Shown piece by piece: positions 1 through 10,890 of a stretch of DNA of 64,000 bases; position 1 is the first letter of the stretch; each line of letters begins with the position of its first letter. The notes beneath the pieces are model-generated. The model saw only the letters and a program-made list of their open reading frames with translations, was not told where the DNA came from and ran no database searches. Origin of the DNA: Uloborus plumipes (Eukaryota > Arthropoda > Arachnida > Araneae > Uloboridae); assembly GCA_038373865.1 (NCBI GenBank), contig JAXGGA010005833.1:1-64000 (forward strand), written 5' to 3'. Made by a program: the position numbers and the translations under genes.

Positions 1-255
1 ACGACGGCTGGACGACAACTCAAGATGTGGCATTTCAGTGAGAGGGGTCCTATGAATCTCGATAACAACAAAACGCCATAACTGCCCTCTGGCGGCTGAT
101 TTTTCAATGCAACTTCTGGATCATTTGAATATTGGTAGAGACGTGTAAACAACGTCTAATGACGGTCATAACTCAAAAATTAATTTTTGAGTTGTGGCAC
201 TTTTGTAGCAAGGGTGCGATATATTCATAAAGATATTTAAAATTTTGTTTTTGAA
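1..255. other. No gene seen; possible repeat fragment
   Basis: No coding exon or RNA gene is recognisable. A short GC-richer tract near 83-100 (CCCTCTGGCGGCTG) resembles the tract inside the large palindrome at 36.0-37.6 kb (GCCGCCAGAGGACGC), so it may be a relic of the same repeat. This is likely intron or upstream sequence of the gene whose last exon is at 5638. Confidence 0.3.
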
Positions 256-601
256 CACTGTAAAAAATGTATGTTGCTTTTACAATATAATACAGCTAAT
301 TTTAGAGTATTAAACTGCAAAAATTGCTAATTCTACAGTAATAAACTGTAAAATTGCTAATTTTAGTTGATTGCCGTGCATTTTAGTTTTAAACTGAAAT
401 GTCTGCTGCCAGTATTATGCTGTTGTTTTTACAATACAACACAGCTAAATTTTACGACAATAAACTAAAATTTCTAACTTTACAGTAAGAAACTGTAAAA
501 TTGCTAGTGTTACAGTTTATTGCTGTGTATATCACAGTTTTAAATTGGAAACTCGGCTGCCAGTATTAAAGTGTAAAAACAACACTTATTTTTTTGCAGT
601 G
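256..601. repeat. CACTGTAAAA-type MITE, copy 1
   Basis: The copy begins CACTGTAAAAAATG and ends TTTTTTTGCAGTG, so it has short inverted termini. The interior is a run of short complementary tiles such as AAACTGTAAAATTGC and TTTTACAGTTTATTGC. Matching copies lie at 4869-5508, 51251-52279, 52491-52897 and 55956-56224. No transposase is encoded, so it is a non-autonomous element. I could not see a clean target-site duplication, so the superfamily is not assigned. Confidence 0.7.
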
Positions 602-1143
602 CAGGGTTCTTTGAGCTGTAATATTGTTTTAAATATAATAGAATTTATGTGCAGGAAAAAAAGTTTTTTGTCTTCTGTTTTTCCCCAAGATTTTTTTCCC
701 CTTGGTCAAATTTGTTTCTTGCTGAAAAATGAAGTATCGTTGATCATGACATATTACAGCGAATGAAACAGGAATTAGGCTTTAGACTTGAAAACTGCCT
801 CATTGTGAAAGGTTCCCAGATTGAACATTTGTGCAACAAAACTTATACTCTTTTTCGAATAAATTCAACGTTGTTGCTGTGTTGGTACAATGTTTTTTTA
901 ATAAGCCTTTCAAATCAGAGAGGGAGTTGTGACACTCCCTGTAATAATAATCTGGAGAAGCCTATAATAGGAAAAGAATTACTCCTTTTATTTAATACTG
1001 ATTTATTTATTTTTCTTTTTAAGCAATGACGTATTGCTATTTATTTTCACTTTCGACCGTAGTGGTCCAGTGGTTCCTTTTTCAGATTGGAGTCGGAGCC
1101 TGCTACGGGTGAGTGGTCGGTGCTCTACCTCCTCGGAGATATA
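602..1143. other. No gene seen
   Basis: Only short ORFs of low-complexity composition are present. At 1060-1135 there is a GC-richer tract containing GGAGTCGGAGCC, related to the 'GACTCCGACTC' repeats at 40.66, 58.1 and 62.73 kb. It ends directly against the palindromic element at 1144. Confidence 0.4.
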
Positions 1144-1794
1144 CAGAGTGTCCACTCCAATCGTGGACCAATAGCTAATTTATAAACCGTTAGAGATAAG
1201 CATATAGTTTATTTGGGAAAAAATCTCCAAATTATGAAAGAAATTTTGGGTCTATTCAATGTTTTTCAAAAAATCAAATTTTTAAAGAGTTACGAAATTT
1301 AAATTTTTATACAGCCCCCCAGTCCTATCAATCATATTTAGTAAAACATTCTTGACACTGTAACGTTTAAAACTAAAAAAAAATCACTCTTCTACCACAA
1401 AAATTGACCGAGTTATGACGTTTTGAAAAATCAAGATTTTGCATTATTTCATGACGTCATCCAGAGATCGCTCAAGGGACCGTATGCGAAATCCTTCAAA
1501 ATCTTGATTTTTCAAAACGTCATAATTCGGTCAATTTTTGTGGTAGAAGAGTGATTTTTTTTTAGTTTTAAACGTTACAGTGTCAAGAATGTTTTACTAA
1601 ATATGATTGATAGGACTGGGGGGCTGTATAAAAATTTAAATTTCGTAACTCTTTCAAAATTTGATTTTTTGAAAAACATTGAATAGACCCAAAATTCCTT
1701 TTATAATTTGGAGATTTTTTCCTAAATAAACTATATGCTTATCTCTAACGGTTTAGAAATTAGCTATTGGTCCACGATTGGAGTGGACACCCTG
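1144..1794. mobile_element. Palindromic TA-flanked MITE (foldback), 651 bp
   Basis: Two arms of about 300 bp (1144-1445 and 1494-1794) are near-perfect reverse complements around a loop of about 48 bp. The outer termini are CAGAGTGTCCACTCCAATCG and its complement ending GGACACCCTG. The element is flanked by TA on both sides (1142-1143 and 1795-1796), the target preference of Tc1/mariner/pogo elements. It encodes nothing. It sits only 7 bp from the next element, at 1802. Confidence 0.88.
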
Positions 1795-1801
1795 TACAAT
1801 A

Positions 1802-3104
1802 CACCCTTGTTTAAATTAATTGAAACAGATAATTTTTTTTCTTTAATTTTGAAATTAATCCTAGTATTTTTCACTAATCATACTAAAATATGAATGAGAT
1901 GAATAAATCCTTCTCCTCTTATCGATTTTCACTAATCAGAGGGGTTCTAGGGGAGCACGTGCAGGAACTTCCGTAAACTAAAACTGTATCTATGATCGGT
2001 TGAGATTTCACTGTTGTCAGCAATAAATGTGACACCACGAAATCGTACAAAGATTTTTACTCTTTCCAGACATACGCCAAAGACTTGTAGAGAGATTTTG
2101 AAGATAGCTGACGTTAGTATTGCAAATGTGAGCCGTGTAATAAAACAAAATAGAGAAGCAGGAAAACCATATCGCCAAAGAGGAGAGGGAAATGTTCCCG
2201 AAAATTGAAAACAACACCAAGAGATGACTTTTTTCTACTTATGCAAAGTGAAAAGACATGTGCTGCACTTAATAGAGATTGAAAAAGGTATGGAATAAAT
2301 ATGAGCTCATTTACTGTTCGGAAGCACCTTATTGCAGCCGGTCGGCTAGCCTATCGGCGTATGAAGAAAACTTCTGACCAAATCATTGAAGAACACGCGC
2401 TACTTGTGGGTATTAAAATGTAAAAATTGAGCTGTTAAAATGAGAGAAAAGAACTATTTTGTGACATAATTCATTTCATTGTAAAAGGCTAACGAACGGA
2501 GACCTCCAGGTGAATTCGAGACTATCATGAACCGATTTGTTTACACCCTCAAAAGAAGATGTTTGGGAGTTGTTTCGGTTAAAATGGGGTCTGTTTTTTA
2601 CAGCCTGCTGAGGGCATGATGCGTTCTGAGCAATATGTTGCAATTTCGGAAAAAAATGCTTTACCAGTATTGAAGAAACGATGCGTAGACGGAATGGAGA
2701 TTTTCCAGCCGGATTTCGCCATTTGCTATACGCCCAAAATTACCAGGAAATTCATGCCTGAGAAACAAATGGAGACAATGGAGGACTGAGGAACTCTCCT
2801 GGTATCAATCCAGTCGAGAATCTTTGGGCTATATGCAAGAATCGCCTATTTTATAAGGGCTGTTCAACTATGGAGAAGCGAATCACTGCGCTAATTCATG
2901 TCTGGTATAATGACGCAAATATTACAAATGAGTGTGAAAAATTAGTGGATTCCATGCCAAATCGTGTCCAAATGTTATTAAAGAGTTGTTAAGTTCCTAT
3001 TATGTTATAAAATCTCTTGACTTTACATAAATTTAGTTAAAATCGTATTTCTTCTTAGTTTTCTCGATTTTTCGAATTTGTTTCAATTAATTTGCACAAG
3101 GGTG
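1802..3104 (+). mobile_element. Dead Tc1/mariner-family transposon, 1.3 kb
   Basis: The terminal inverted repeats start CACCCTTGTTTAAATTAATT on the left and end AATTAATTTGCACAAGGGTG on the right, each flanked by TA (1800-1801 and 3105-3106). The interior carries a decayed Tc1/Tc3-like transposase (separate entry). At about 1.3 kb it has the usual length for a complete element of this superfamily, so it inserted whole and then decayed. Confidence 0.85.
2014..2992 (+). pseudogene. Tc1/Tc3-like transposase pseudogene
   Basis: The first open stretch (2014-2208) gives an N-terminal helix-turn-helix segment with RDxxxxLSRHTPKTCREI-like spacing and NVSRVIKQNREAGKP, typical of Tc1-family DNA-binding domains. 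Further pieces in shifting frames include a second DNA-binding part (SSFTVRKHLIAAGRLAYRR, about 2300-2365) and, near 2795-2870, GINPVENLWAICKNRLFYKG. That last piece is the third catalytic block; its Asp-Leu-Asn-Pro form is degraded to Gly-Ile-Asn-Pro while the Glu of ENLW remains. The reading ends at LLKSC-stop near 2992. Several stops and frameshifts separate the pieces, so it cannot make an active transposase. The exact number of lesions was not counted. Confidence 0.75.
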
Positions 3105-3106
3105 TA

Positions 3107-4868
3107 CCAGCCCCTGCTGCCGGTCCTCGGCGTCCATATCCTACGCGCACACACACACACACACACACAAGGGCATGCACGTACACTAGTGCACTCCTGC
3201 AAAGAAAGCCAAAGAAAAATATACGATAAGCATACTTATTAAACAGTTTTCATCATGAATCATAAGTTGCATATCCTCATTGGAAAAAAAAATTCTATGA
3301 TTATTCACGATGTTTTTATGAAACATCTCTAATTCGCTTTCGCCGTTTTTTTTTCTTTTTGATGTCTTTTTAATGCTCGTTGTTTCGCGTTCAATTTTTT
3401 TTTCTTCTTCTTCTTTCGATGTACTTTTTACATTTCAGCAAAAAACAATAAAAATTATTCAAACCACTAGTTGCAATGTCTACTACATTGAAAAAAAAAT
3501 TTTATAACTAACGAGGATCTACTGTCAATGATTTTAAACATCGTTGTTTTGCATTTGATATTTTTTTCGACGTTTTACATTTCAGCAAAAAAAGTTTTAT
3601 AAAAATATGCGACAAAAATAAAGTTATACACTTAGTCAACAGTTGCAGTATATATCTCACTGAAAAAAGTTTTCTTAATTGACATCGACATCTTACGGTT
3701 AATGTTTTTCCACGAGACAAAAGATATATCTAATTGAGTGATATAAAAAGCGCTTGTAATGGGGAGTAACTGAATAACTGTACATTCAAATGTGTAAGCA
3801 AAAAAAAAATCAATGTTTTTTGATTGATGTATCAATAACATGGATGTCTTTATTTCTCAACATCGATGTTTTGCCTTCGATGTTGTACCCCTGACATACA
3901 CACACACACCTGAACAAACGTCTACACTCACACACATACACCTATCGCAATTCGTGATTGCGAAAGCATAATTTGAATTCAAGATGTCAAAATTCAATTT
4001 TAAAAAGTATTCTAGTACTCATTATATCTTCCACTGAACCGCCCCGGAATTAAATGGTTTTCGTATCATATTATACAGCGTCATAGTTGAATCGGAACGA
4101 AGCTAATTAAATGGTAATTGAAACCGTAAGTCACTTCCCTTTCCATGTAATTGATAATAGTTTGCTTCGATTGTTTTAAAATCAATTGCATGCGTAAATC
4201 TTGGTTCATCTGCAAGTCTGTTAATTTCGTCCTTTTCGTTACAAGGTTTCCTGTATGAGTGTATGAGAATGCAAATGTTTCCCTTAAAATTGTATTTACT
4301 AATCTGATAATGTGGGGTTTTTTTAAACTACATTTAATAATATCTAAATTCAAGAGAAATCCTTGGCCTCAAAGACGAGAAATAAAAGTTGAAACCTTTT
4401 CTTTTGGGAAAGAATTACTTATGGTATAAATGTTGCCCGGGAACTAGCTCAAAATGTATTAAGATATAATGGCATGGTCATCTGGTTCAAAAGCTCCATT
4501 TCTTTAAAAAAATTCCAAAACTTCGCAATCAGATAATTATTAAATTTCAGGAATCAGCGTTACAAGATCAACATATTTGTTATCCTTTTTTAGTGCCTTT
4601 ATTTTTAACGTCTAGTAACATGTTTCTTTTAAATCAAAAGCTATACTGTCGTCATAATTAAAACGACCCTAAGTGCAAATTTTGCTGCAATTCATTTGTT
4701 ACAGATTTTTGTTGTTTGTTCAAGAACATAGTTTGCAAAGAAGTTTAAAAAATGTTCCTGCACCAAAAAATTTATGTCTTCTAGTTTTTCTCCCTAGGAA
4801 ATAGGACTTTCTTTCCTAAGACAGCAGTGTAGCATATAGAAATCGAGACAGAAGTTAATGTATGTGTA
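3107..4868. other. No gene seen; microsatellites
   Basis: The stretch contains an (AC)n run at about 3151-3169 and a shorter one at about 3896-3910, plus A/T-rich low-complexity sequence. A 90-codon open frame on the minus strand (4081-4353) looks somewhat protein-like and is preceded on that strand by a possible acceptor, but it has no recognisable domain and is not called. Confidence 0.4.
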
Positions 4869-5508
4869 CACTGAAAAAATAAAGTCGTTTTTACAGTATA
4901 ATACTGGCAGCCAAGGTTTCAGTTTAAAACTGTAAGGGCACTGCTCCACATCAGCGTAAAACGCGACCGAAACCGAAGGCAGAAACCGAAAATCCGGGTA
5001 CTTCCCATAGGAACACTATGTAATCCATTTTACGTTTCTGCTTTATTTTTCTGCTTTACGCTAATGTAGAGCAGGGCTCTAAAATCAGAGTGATAAACTG
5101 CGAAATTGCCAATTTTTAGTTTATTACTTTGCATTTTATAGCTTCAAACTGGAACCTTATACTGTCAAAAATGAATGTTTTTACAGTATAATACAGTTAG
5201 ATAATTTTATAGTAATATACTGTAAAATTTCTAATTCTACAGCAATAAACTGTAAAATCGCTAATTTTAGTTTATTATCGTGTATTTTACAGTTTTAGAC
5301 AGGAACCTGTGCTGCCAGTATTATACTGTTGTTTTTAAAGTATGATACAGCTAAATTTTACGGCAACAAACTGTAAAATTCCTAACTTGACAGTAAGAAA
5401 CTAAAATTGCTAGTTTTACAGTTTATTACTGTGAATTTTACAGCTTTAAAACTGACCCTCGGCTGCCAGTTAATATACAGTAAAAGCAACAGTTCACTTT
5501 TTGCAGTG
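4869..5508. repeat. CACTGTAAAA-type MITE, copy 2, with nested insertion
   Basis: The left end is CACTGAAAAAATAAAG and the right end TTTTTGCAGTG. The internal tiles (AAACTGTAAAATTTC, TTTTACAGTTTATTACTG) match the other family members. A different short palindromic element interrupts it at about 4939-5081. The right end is followed at once by a second partial right end (5511-5554). Confidence 0.7.
4939..5081. mobile_element. Short palindromic MITE nested in copy 2
   Basis: The left end GCACTGCTCCACATCAGCG and the right end CGCTAATGTAGAGCAGGGC are imperfect reverse complements, and both arms continue inward with matching GTAAAACG/TTTTACG sequence. It splits the surrounding CACTG-type MITE, whose tiles resume on each side. 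About 143 bp, non-coding. The boundaries are approximate because the target duplication is unclear. Confidence 0.6.
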
Positions 5509-5510
5509 TG

Positions 5511-5554
5511 GCTGCCAGGAATTTACTGTAAAAACAACAGTTTACTTTTTGCAG
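5511..5554. repeat. Partial second CACTG-type right end
   Basis: The sequence repeats the right terminus of the preceding MITE (GCTGCCAG ... ACTGTAAAAACAACAG ... TTTTTGCAGTG). It is a solo terminal fragment lying about 85 bp upstream of the exon at 5638. Confidence 0.55.
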
Positions 5555-5637
5555 TGATGTTTGCAGTGATGCGTATTTTGTCCAATTTTCCAATGGTGAT
5601 CTTTTTCGCAATTGAAGTGTTTGTTTTTTCTTCTCAG

Positions 5638-5829
5638 GAATACGTCTTGCCTGATGTCCTAGACCGCCAAACTCTGTTAGGATTCCACAAGCACTCGCAC
5701 AAGATGGGCATGGACATCAAACGTTACAACGATCTCAGAGACAGCGTGGCGCGGATAGAAGAGGACCTCCGAAGGCTCCGAGACCCCTTGAAACTACACT
5801 TGCCTATCAAGGAGCAGACCATCAGATAG
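5638..5829 (+). CDS. Terminal coding exon of an unrecognised protein
   Basis: The exon opens after a strong acceptor (pyrimidine-rich TTTTTTCTTCTCAG ending at 5637) and reads EYVLPDVLDRQTLLGFHKHS and onward for 63 codons to TAG at 5827-5829. Codon use is balanced and GC-richer than the surroundings, unlike the chance ORFs nearby. The second half (RYNDLRDSVARIEEDLRRLR) has charged heptad-like spacing and is probably helical or a short coiled coil. The tail LKLHLPIKEQTIR ends the protein. I do not recognise the family. No convincing upstream exon is visible in 1-5637, so earlier exons are probably outside the window and most of the left edge is its last intron. An open frame continuing upstream to 5407 is MITE sequence and is not part of the gene. 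Confidence 0.72.
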   Translation, partial: EYVLPDVLDRQTLLGFHKHSHKMGMDIKRYNDLRDSVARIEEDLRRLRDPLKLHLPIKEQTIR

Positions 5830-7360
5830 CAACTCCCCCCTCACCCCTAGTCCCCATTCTCGAATCAAAGTCTGTCGAGGACATCACGTCCCAGCGTCGC
5901 TAGACACGTCTAGGATTATTTTCTACCATTCAGGGCTCGTGACAGCAGATTTGTAGCTCGGTTTGGAATTTGCGGTTGGCGATCGAAGTTTTGTGCAAGT
6001 GGTGATCGGGAATCGAGAATTCTCATCACTCAAATTCCACCCTGATGTTCCAATGGTCCTTCAACAAATGTTTCGAATCCGTTTCGCCAATTTCAAAATG
6101 GCAACATGGCACATTGCCTTCTAAAGGAACCAAAGTGGTTCGAGGAATATTTTCAGTTTTGGAGTATGGTTAATATTCAAAAGTTGCATTACTAATGCTG
6201 GCAAATCTAGTTAGTATCTTCCTCGGTTCCAGATTCCTGGGCTGTTTGATTTCCAGCAGATGTTCAAAATTTGTTGCGTCAATGACCAAAGAACAACAAG
6301 ACACATTGCCCTTTGAAAAAATTGAACCAGGAAATATTTTTATTGTGTTTCTTATTTTGTTAACTTATTTCCTGTTTCACCAAAATAATTAACTTATCAA
6401 AACGTGAATTAAAGTTGTAAAATTGAACGTGTCTGCTTTAAATAAGCAGAAATTAGCAATGAAATTTATCTTAACACTTGTTTAGGTGAAAGTAAAACTT
6501 CTTTAGTGCAGCTGAAATTCCATTTTGTTTTGCACTGCAATGGTTTTTTTGTGACCCTTAAATTCCACTTATGTTTCGAATTGTTGTCTTTTACCATGTT
6601 GTTCTTAAACTGTAGTACAGCATAACTTTTATGTAATGCATACTCTTTTACTGTAATTTATTTTTAACCTTAAAGATTTACAAGTAATCAGAAACACATT
6701 ATTTCAAAGAAGAAGTTTTATAAGAAGAAGTTAAAGGTTATTTACTGGTCTAATGCTGATAAATGGAATAATGTGTCCTAATTTTCGTCCTCCCGTAGCT
6801 CTTTATTGTGGCTACGTCGACCAAACATTAGAAACAGGTAGCAATGCCACAAAAATATTTCGTCCACGTCGCCACAATACAGAACCAATACAAAAGTCTA
6901 AATCAGAGATTACAAAACATCTGCTTGGTGTTACCAACTGAATGAAAAATAATCCTATACATAAATCGAAATTGGAAAAGATGGTTGATGCTGGTTCCTA
7001 CCTTACTTGGGATGCAAAAGCTTACTGTAAAAGAAAGCTTTTTCTGTCTTAATGGTATAACTTCATCATAAACGGAAAATCTTGTCAACTATTTCATTTG
7101 TTAAATAATATATAACGAATGTTGCTAATTTGTATGTCTTGAAGCTCTAACTAAAACCTTCCATCATCATATCTTTCCCGTTGTTCACTATTTCACTTCG
7201 ATAAAATGTCGCAGATAGAATTCAATCGTATTATTGCTAAGAAAAGCTCATCTTGATCAATCACAGCTCTTTTTAAAATGCAGTTGCTCTCTGATATTCA
7301 GTGTGATTTATAATGTGGCATTTCTTAACCTGTATGCTTCACGAAAGCGTATATGTACTA
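5830..7360. other. Probable 3'UTR then gap without genes
   Basis: The first several hundred bases after the stop at 5829 are GC-richer and free of recognisable repeats, as expected for a 3' untranslated region. No canonical AATAAA stands out; ATTAAA at about 6408 is a weak candidate poly(A) signal. Farther right only short ORFs of AT-rich composition occur. Confidence 0.35.
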
Positions 7361-7369
7361 GTGATGGGG

Positions 7370-8060
7370 ACAATCAAATGACCCTAATTGAATTATTTGG
7401 TTTTAAAGGATCATTCGAGACATCGTTAAGAAATATTGGTTTTGAGTTATTCTTGCTAATGATTCCATAATCAAATAATCGGTCATGGAGTGATTCTTCC
7501 GAATGATTTCATAATCAAATAATCGGTCATGGAGTGATTCTTCTGAATGATTTCATAATCGAATGATCAGTTATCGAAAGATTCTTCTGAATGTTTTTAT
7601 AATCGAGTAATCGGTTATGGACTGATACTTCCGAATGATTTCATAATCGATTGATCGGTTATCGAGTGCTTTTTATGAATGATTTTACAACCGTATAATC
7701 GGTTGTGAATTGATTCTTCCGAATAATTTCATAATCGAAGATCAGTTATCGAGTGATTCCTATGAATGATTTTATGATCGAGTAATCGGTTGTGGAGTTA
7801 TACTTCCGAAAGAATTCATAATCTAACAATCGGTTAAAGAGTAATTCTTCCGAGTAATGTTATATTCAAAGGATCGGTCACATGGGGCGGTTTTTCGTAT
7901 TGATTTCATAGTCGACTGATCTGTTATGGGGGTTTTCTGAATGACTTACGTAATCGAATGACACTTATGAGTGATTCTTTCGATTGATCACATAGTCGGC
8001 TAATTTTTTTTTTTTTTTTGAGTGATCTTATAATTGTAGAATCGGTTATCGAGTGTCTAT
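7370..8060. repeat. 44-bp minisatellite array
   Basis: The unit has the form AATGATTTCATAATCGAATG followed by ATCGGTTATGGAGTGATTCTTCCG. Consecutive units from 7458 onward keep a 44-bp spacing (occasionally 43) with increasing divergence to the right. About a dozen or more units are visible, and degraded units may continue to about 8170. It is not coding, since the units hold stops in all frames. Confidence 0.85.
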
Positions 8061-9536
8061 TTAAAAGAACTTCTTTTAATTATAGAGAGAAATCTAATCT
8101 TTCGAATGATCTTATAGGTTTATGGAGTGGATTCTTTTGAATGAATGGTTATGAGCTGATCCTAATGATCGCCTAGTTGTTGATCATAAAAACATCACTT
8201 AATAGCTGATAACTTCCATATTATGTAGATTCATTTGATATTTGATCTACACTAATCTATTATTCTTATCACTGATACATATACGAGCCGAAAACTACTC
8301 ATCAGATATAAGTAAACTATGCATTATTGTACTTAATATATCCATTGATAGTTTACTTATTGACATTAACTCCAGATCATACTCGGTGTTATAAATTTAT
8401 TAATATGCTTGCAATCACCACGAAATATTTCCTTCGCCGAAAACTTTAATTAAAATCTTCATTCTTCCACAATGTGAAGCCTTTTTAAAGTCAGCCATCT
8501 TTTCTCAATGTGAAACATTTCATACATAGAGTACAATTTTGCGGTAATAGACTCTCTGGGACGTATGTTCGTCGTGTGTAAGAAGTGTGTGGGTGTATTT
8601 GAAGAACACACACATATACAATAAACTGATATAGAATTAGCAACCAACGAATTTGGAAGATAGCACGTGTGTGCGGTTTATCACTCGCTACGACCCTTGT
8701 GAAGATTTTTATTGATGGACATAATGTGTGTCAAGATTTGAAAGATTGATGGTTTTCTTTGCTTGTGAAAAGTTTCTTCAGCTAAAATTACCAGCAATCA
8801 TATTAGTCGATGAGTACCATTTTTTTGTCGAGAATTTAGGTCTGAGAATATGGTTGAATTAAGAATGAATGTCCTATTAAAAGAACTATTTTTCTTGTTG
8901 TGTCTGTGATTTTCCTAAAGTTATAAAATTTGTGCAGTTAGTTAACTTGAAAATTTATATTTTGATGATTAATTTTGTGTAAGAAGCCTATAAGAAACAG
9001 TTAAGTATGAAACCAATTTTGAGTGCAATGAATAACAATTTTAATTATAGGAAAATTATTTTGTTTTTAACTTTCAAATATTTTTATAGTAATTTATTTA
9101 GTGCAACCCTATTTGTTGAGCAAGGAAACAATCAAACGTTCTTTTTTTCATGGAATGATTGTTTTATTTACTATTAAGGATTTATTTACTAAATAGTGTT
9201 GGTATTTATACATTAATTATTGTTCAGTTAGTAATTAAAAGTAAATTATCAATTTTCTTCTAGAAAATCTTTTTAAAAATCAATTTTTATATGTTTTTTT
9301 GTGCCTACAATCTTTATGTGTACTGTGCGACACTTTGCAGTTTCAATTTTTAACTATGAACTATTAACTAAGTTTTGTTTTAATATATTTACCAACGGCA
9401 AATTCGTTTTCTTAATAATTTGAAAGTAGCAATTCTGCGCTACGCAATTAACTCAGAAACTTGTTCAAAGATGGCACTGATAAACGTAGCCGCTGTTGAA
9501 TATTTTCCGTTCGTTTTTCCACGTTTTCCTCTCAAA
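8061..9536. other. No gene seen
   Basis: AT-rich single-copy-looking sequence with a few degraded minisatellite units at the left. No exon, RNA gene or transposon terminus could be supported. Confidence 0.4.
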
Positions 9537-10890
9537 CAGTGGCGTATATAGGATTTTATTTCGGAGGGGGCCCATATAATCAAGCTTAGCCCCCCCCCCC
9601 ACCTTTCTCTCTTTTTTTTTTGCTATTACTGTAAGACAGATAGACATTTTCAAATTGAATTAAAAAATTGTAATTTTTAGGAAAGGTAGAAAATTACGAA
9701 ATTTTAGATTCCCTTAAAATTTTTTTTCAAAATTGAAATTATTTATGCTACCTTTGATGACGTTGAAGGATCAAGACTCCTCTGGGAAACTTATTGAAAC
9801 TTAAATTCTAAACACGCAATTTCAGGCTATCTTTAGTGACGTTAAAGGAATTGAGAAGACTCGGGGCATCTCTTCTGAAATGTTTTGACACTGAAGCATG
9901 ATAGAGTAAAAGAAAAGAAGATGAGTTTTTTTTTTTTTTGAACTGAAGTCTCATTTAAGTTATTTTTGGGAAGTAAAAGTTCTAAGACCCTCCCCGAAAG
10001 ATTTTCGATATATAGATGCGCAATTTCGCGTTCTCTTTGGAGACGTTAAGAGACAAAAAGTGGTTAGGGATCTCCCTCCGAAAATTTTCAAAATTGAAAC
10101 CTTAAGCCATCTTTGGTAGTAACGTTAGCAAGGACTCTCTCCCAAAATGTTTCGAAATTAATGCTTTAAAAACATTTTTATTTAGTTTATCTTTAGTACA
10201 ATCAAGAGAAGAGGTAGGATTCGGGCGCTGTGCCCGAAATTTTGCGGCAGTGAAGCTTCAAGAATGCTATTTTAAGCTCTATTTTTTGAAACTGAAGGTT
10301 CAAAATTTTACTTTTAGCAGAGGTGCCCATTACCCCTAAGAGCAAAAACTTATCATCCAAGAATTCCACGAAGATCCCTCTAAAAACGAGAGCCACACGT
10401 GAAAGAAAAAGAAAACAAAAACCTTTAAAAACGCCCCTTAAAAATAATTCAATAGCGCCGCTTACGCCATGATTCTTGATAGGAACAACTGCTTTTAGGC
10501 TTTTTCTGACAACATTTAGGATAATAAAAGGGTTTAGGGACTCTTCCGGAAATTTTTGACTAATTCGGGAGCTCTCTCTTTTCAAAAAACACATTTTAGA
10601 GCTAAAGACTCTAGAAAAGTAAGGAGGATATCAACTACCGTTAACTGTTTGAATTTTAAATCTCTAAAATGCCATTTGAGGCAATGTTTGATCAAGGTAT
10701 TGAAGAAGCGGGAAAAGAACTCTTCCGAAAATTTTTGGATATTGAAGTTTTGAAACTGCGATTAAACTACACGTTGTAAAAGCGAAATTTTAAGATCTCT
10801 TTGGACTATTTAAGGGGGGTCATGAGCCTTCTTTGAATTCATGCTTGGCGGATATACGGGCCTCGACTTCCTACCTGAAACCTGCCACTG
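9537..10890. repeat. CAGTGGC-ended repeat with degenerate internal periodicity
   Basis: The left end is CAGTGGCGTATATAGGATTT and the right end CCTGCCACTG, so the outermost bases are inverted. Inside, a loosely periodic unit recurs at roughly 80-110 bp, each instance with a core like CTTTAGTGACGTTAAAGGA near 9752, 9832, 10037 and 10110. A C-run and G-rich ends are typical of arthropod 'CAGTGGCG' elements. The minus-strand ORF at 10202-10594 is only an open phase through these units. I see no transposase and no target duplication. Confidence 0.5.

Noticed and set aside
4081..4353. 90-codon open frame on the minus strand with a possible acceptor
   Set aside because: Composition is somewhat protein-like, but there is no donor partner, no domain and no neighbouring exon on that strand.
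5407..5637. Upstream extension of the terminal exon's open frame
   Set aside because: This part is MITE sequence. The acceptor ending at 5637 marks the real exon start.
7370..8060. Regular short repeats considered as a CRISPR array
   Set aside because: There are no unique spacers, units are contiguous at 44 bp, and the context is eukaryotic.
10202..10594. 130-codon open frame on the minus strand
   Set aside because: It runs through the degenerate periodic interior of the CAGTGGC-ended repeat. There are no domain motifs, and its repeated phrases follow the repeat unit.
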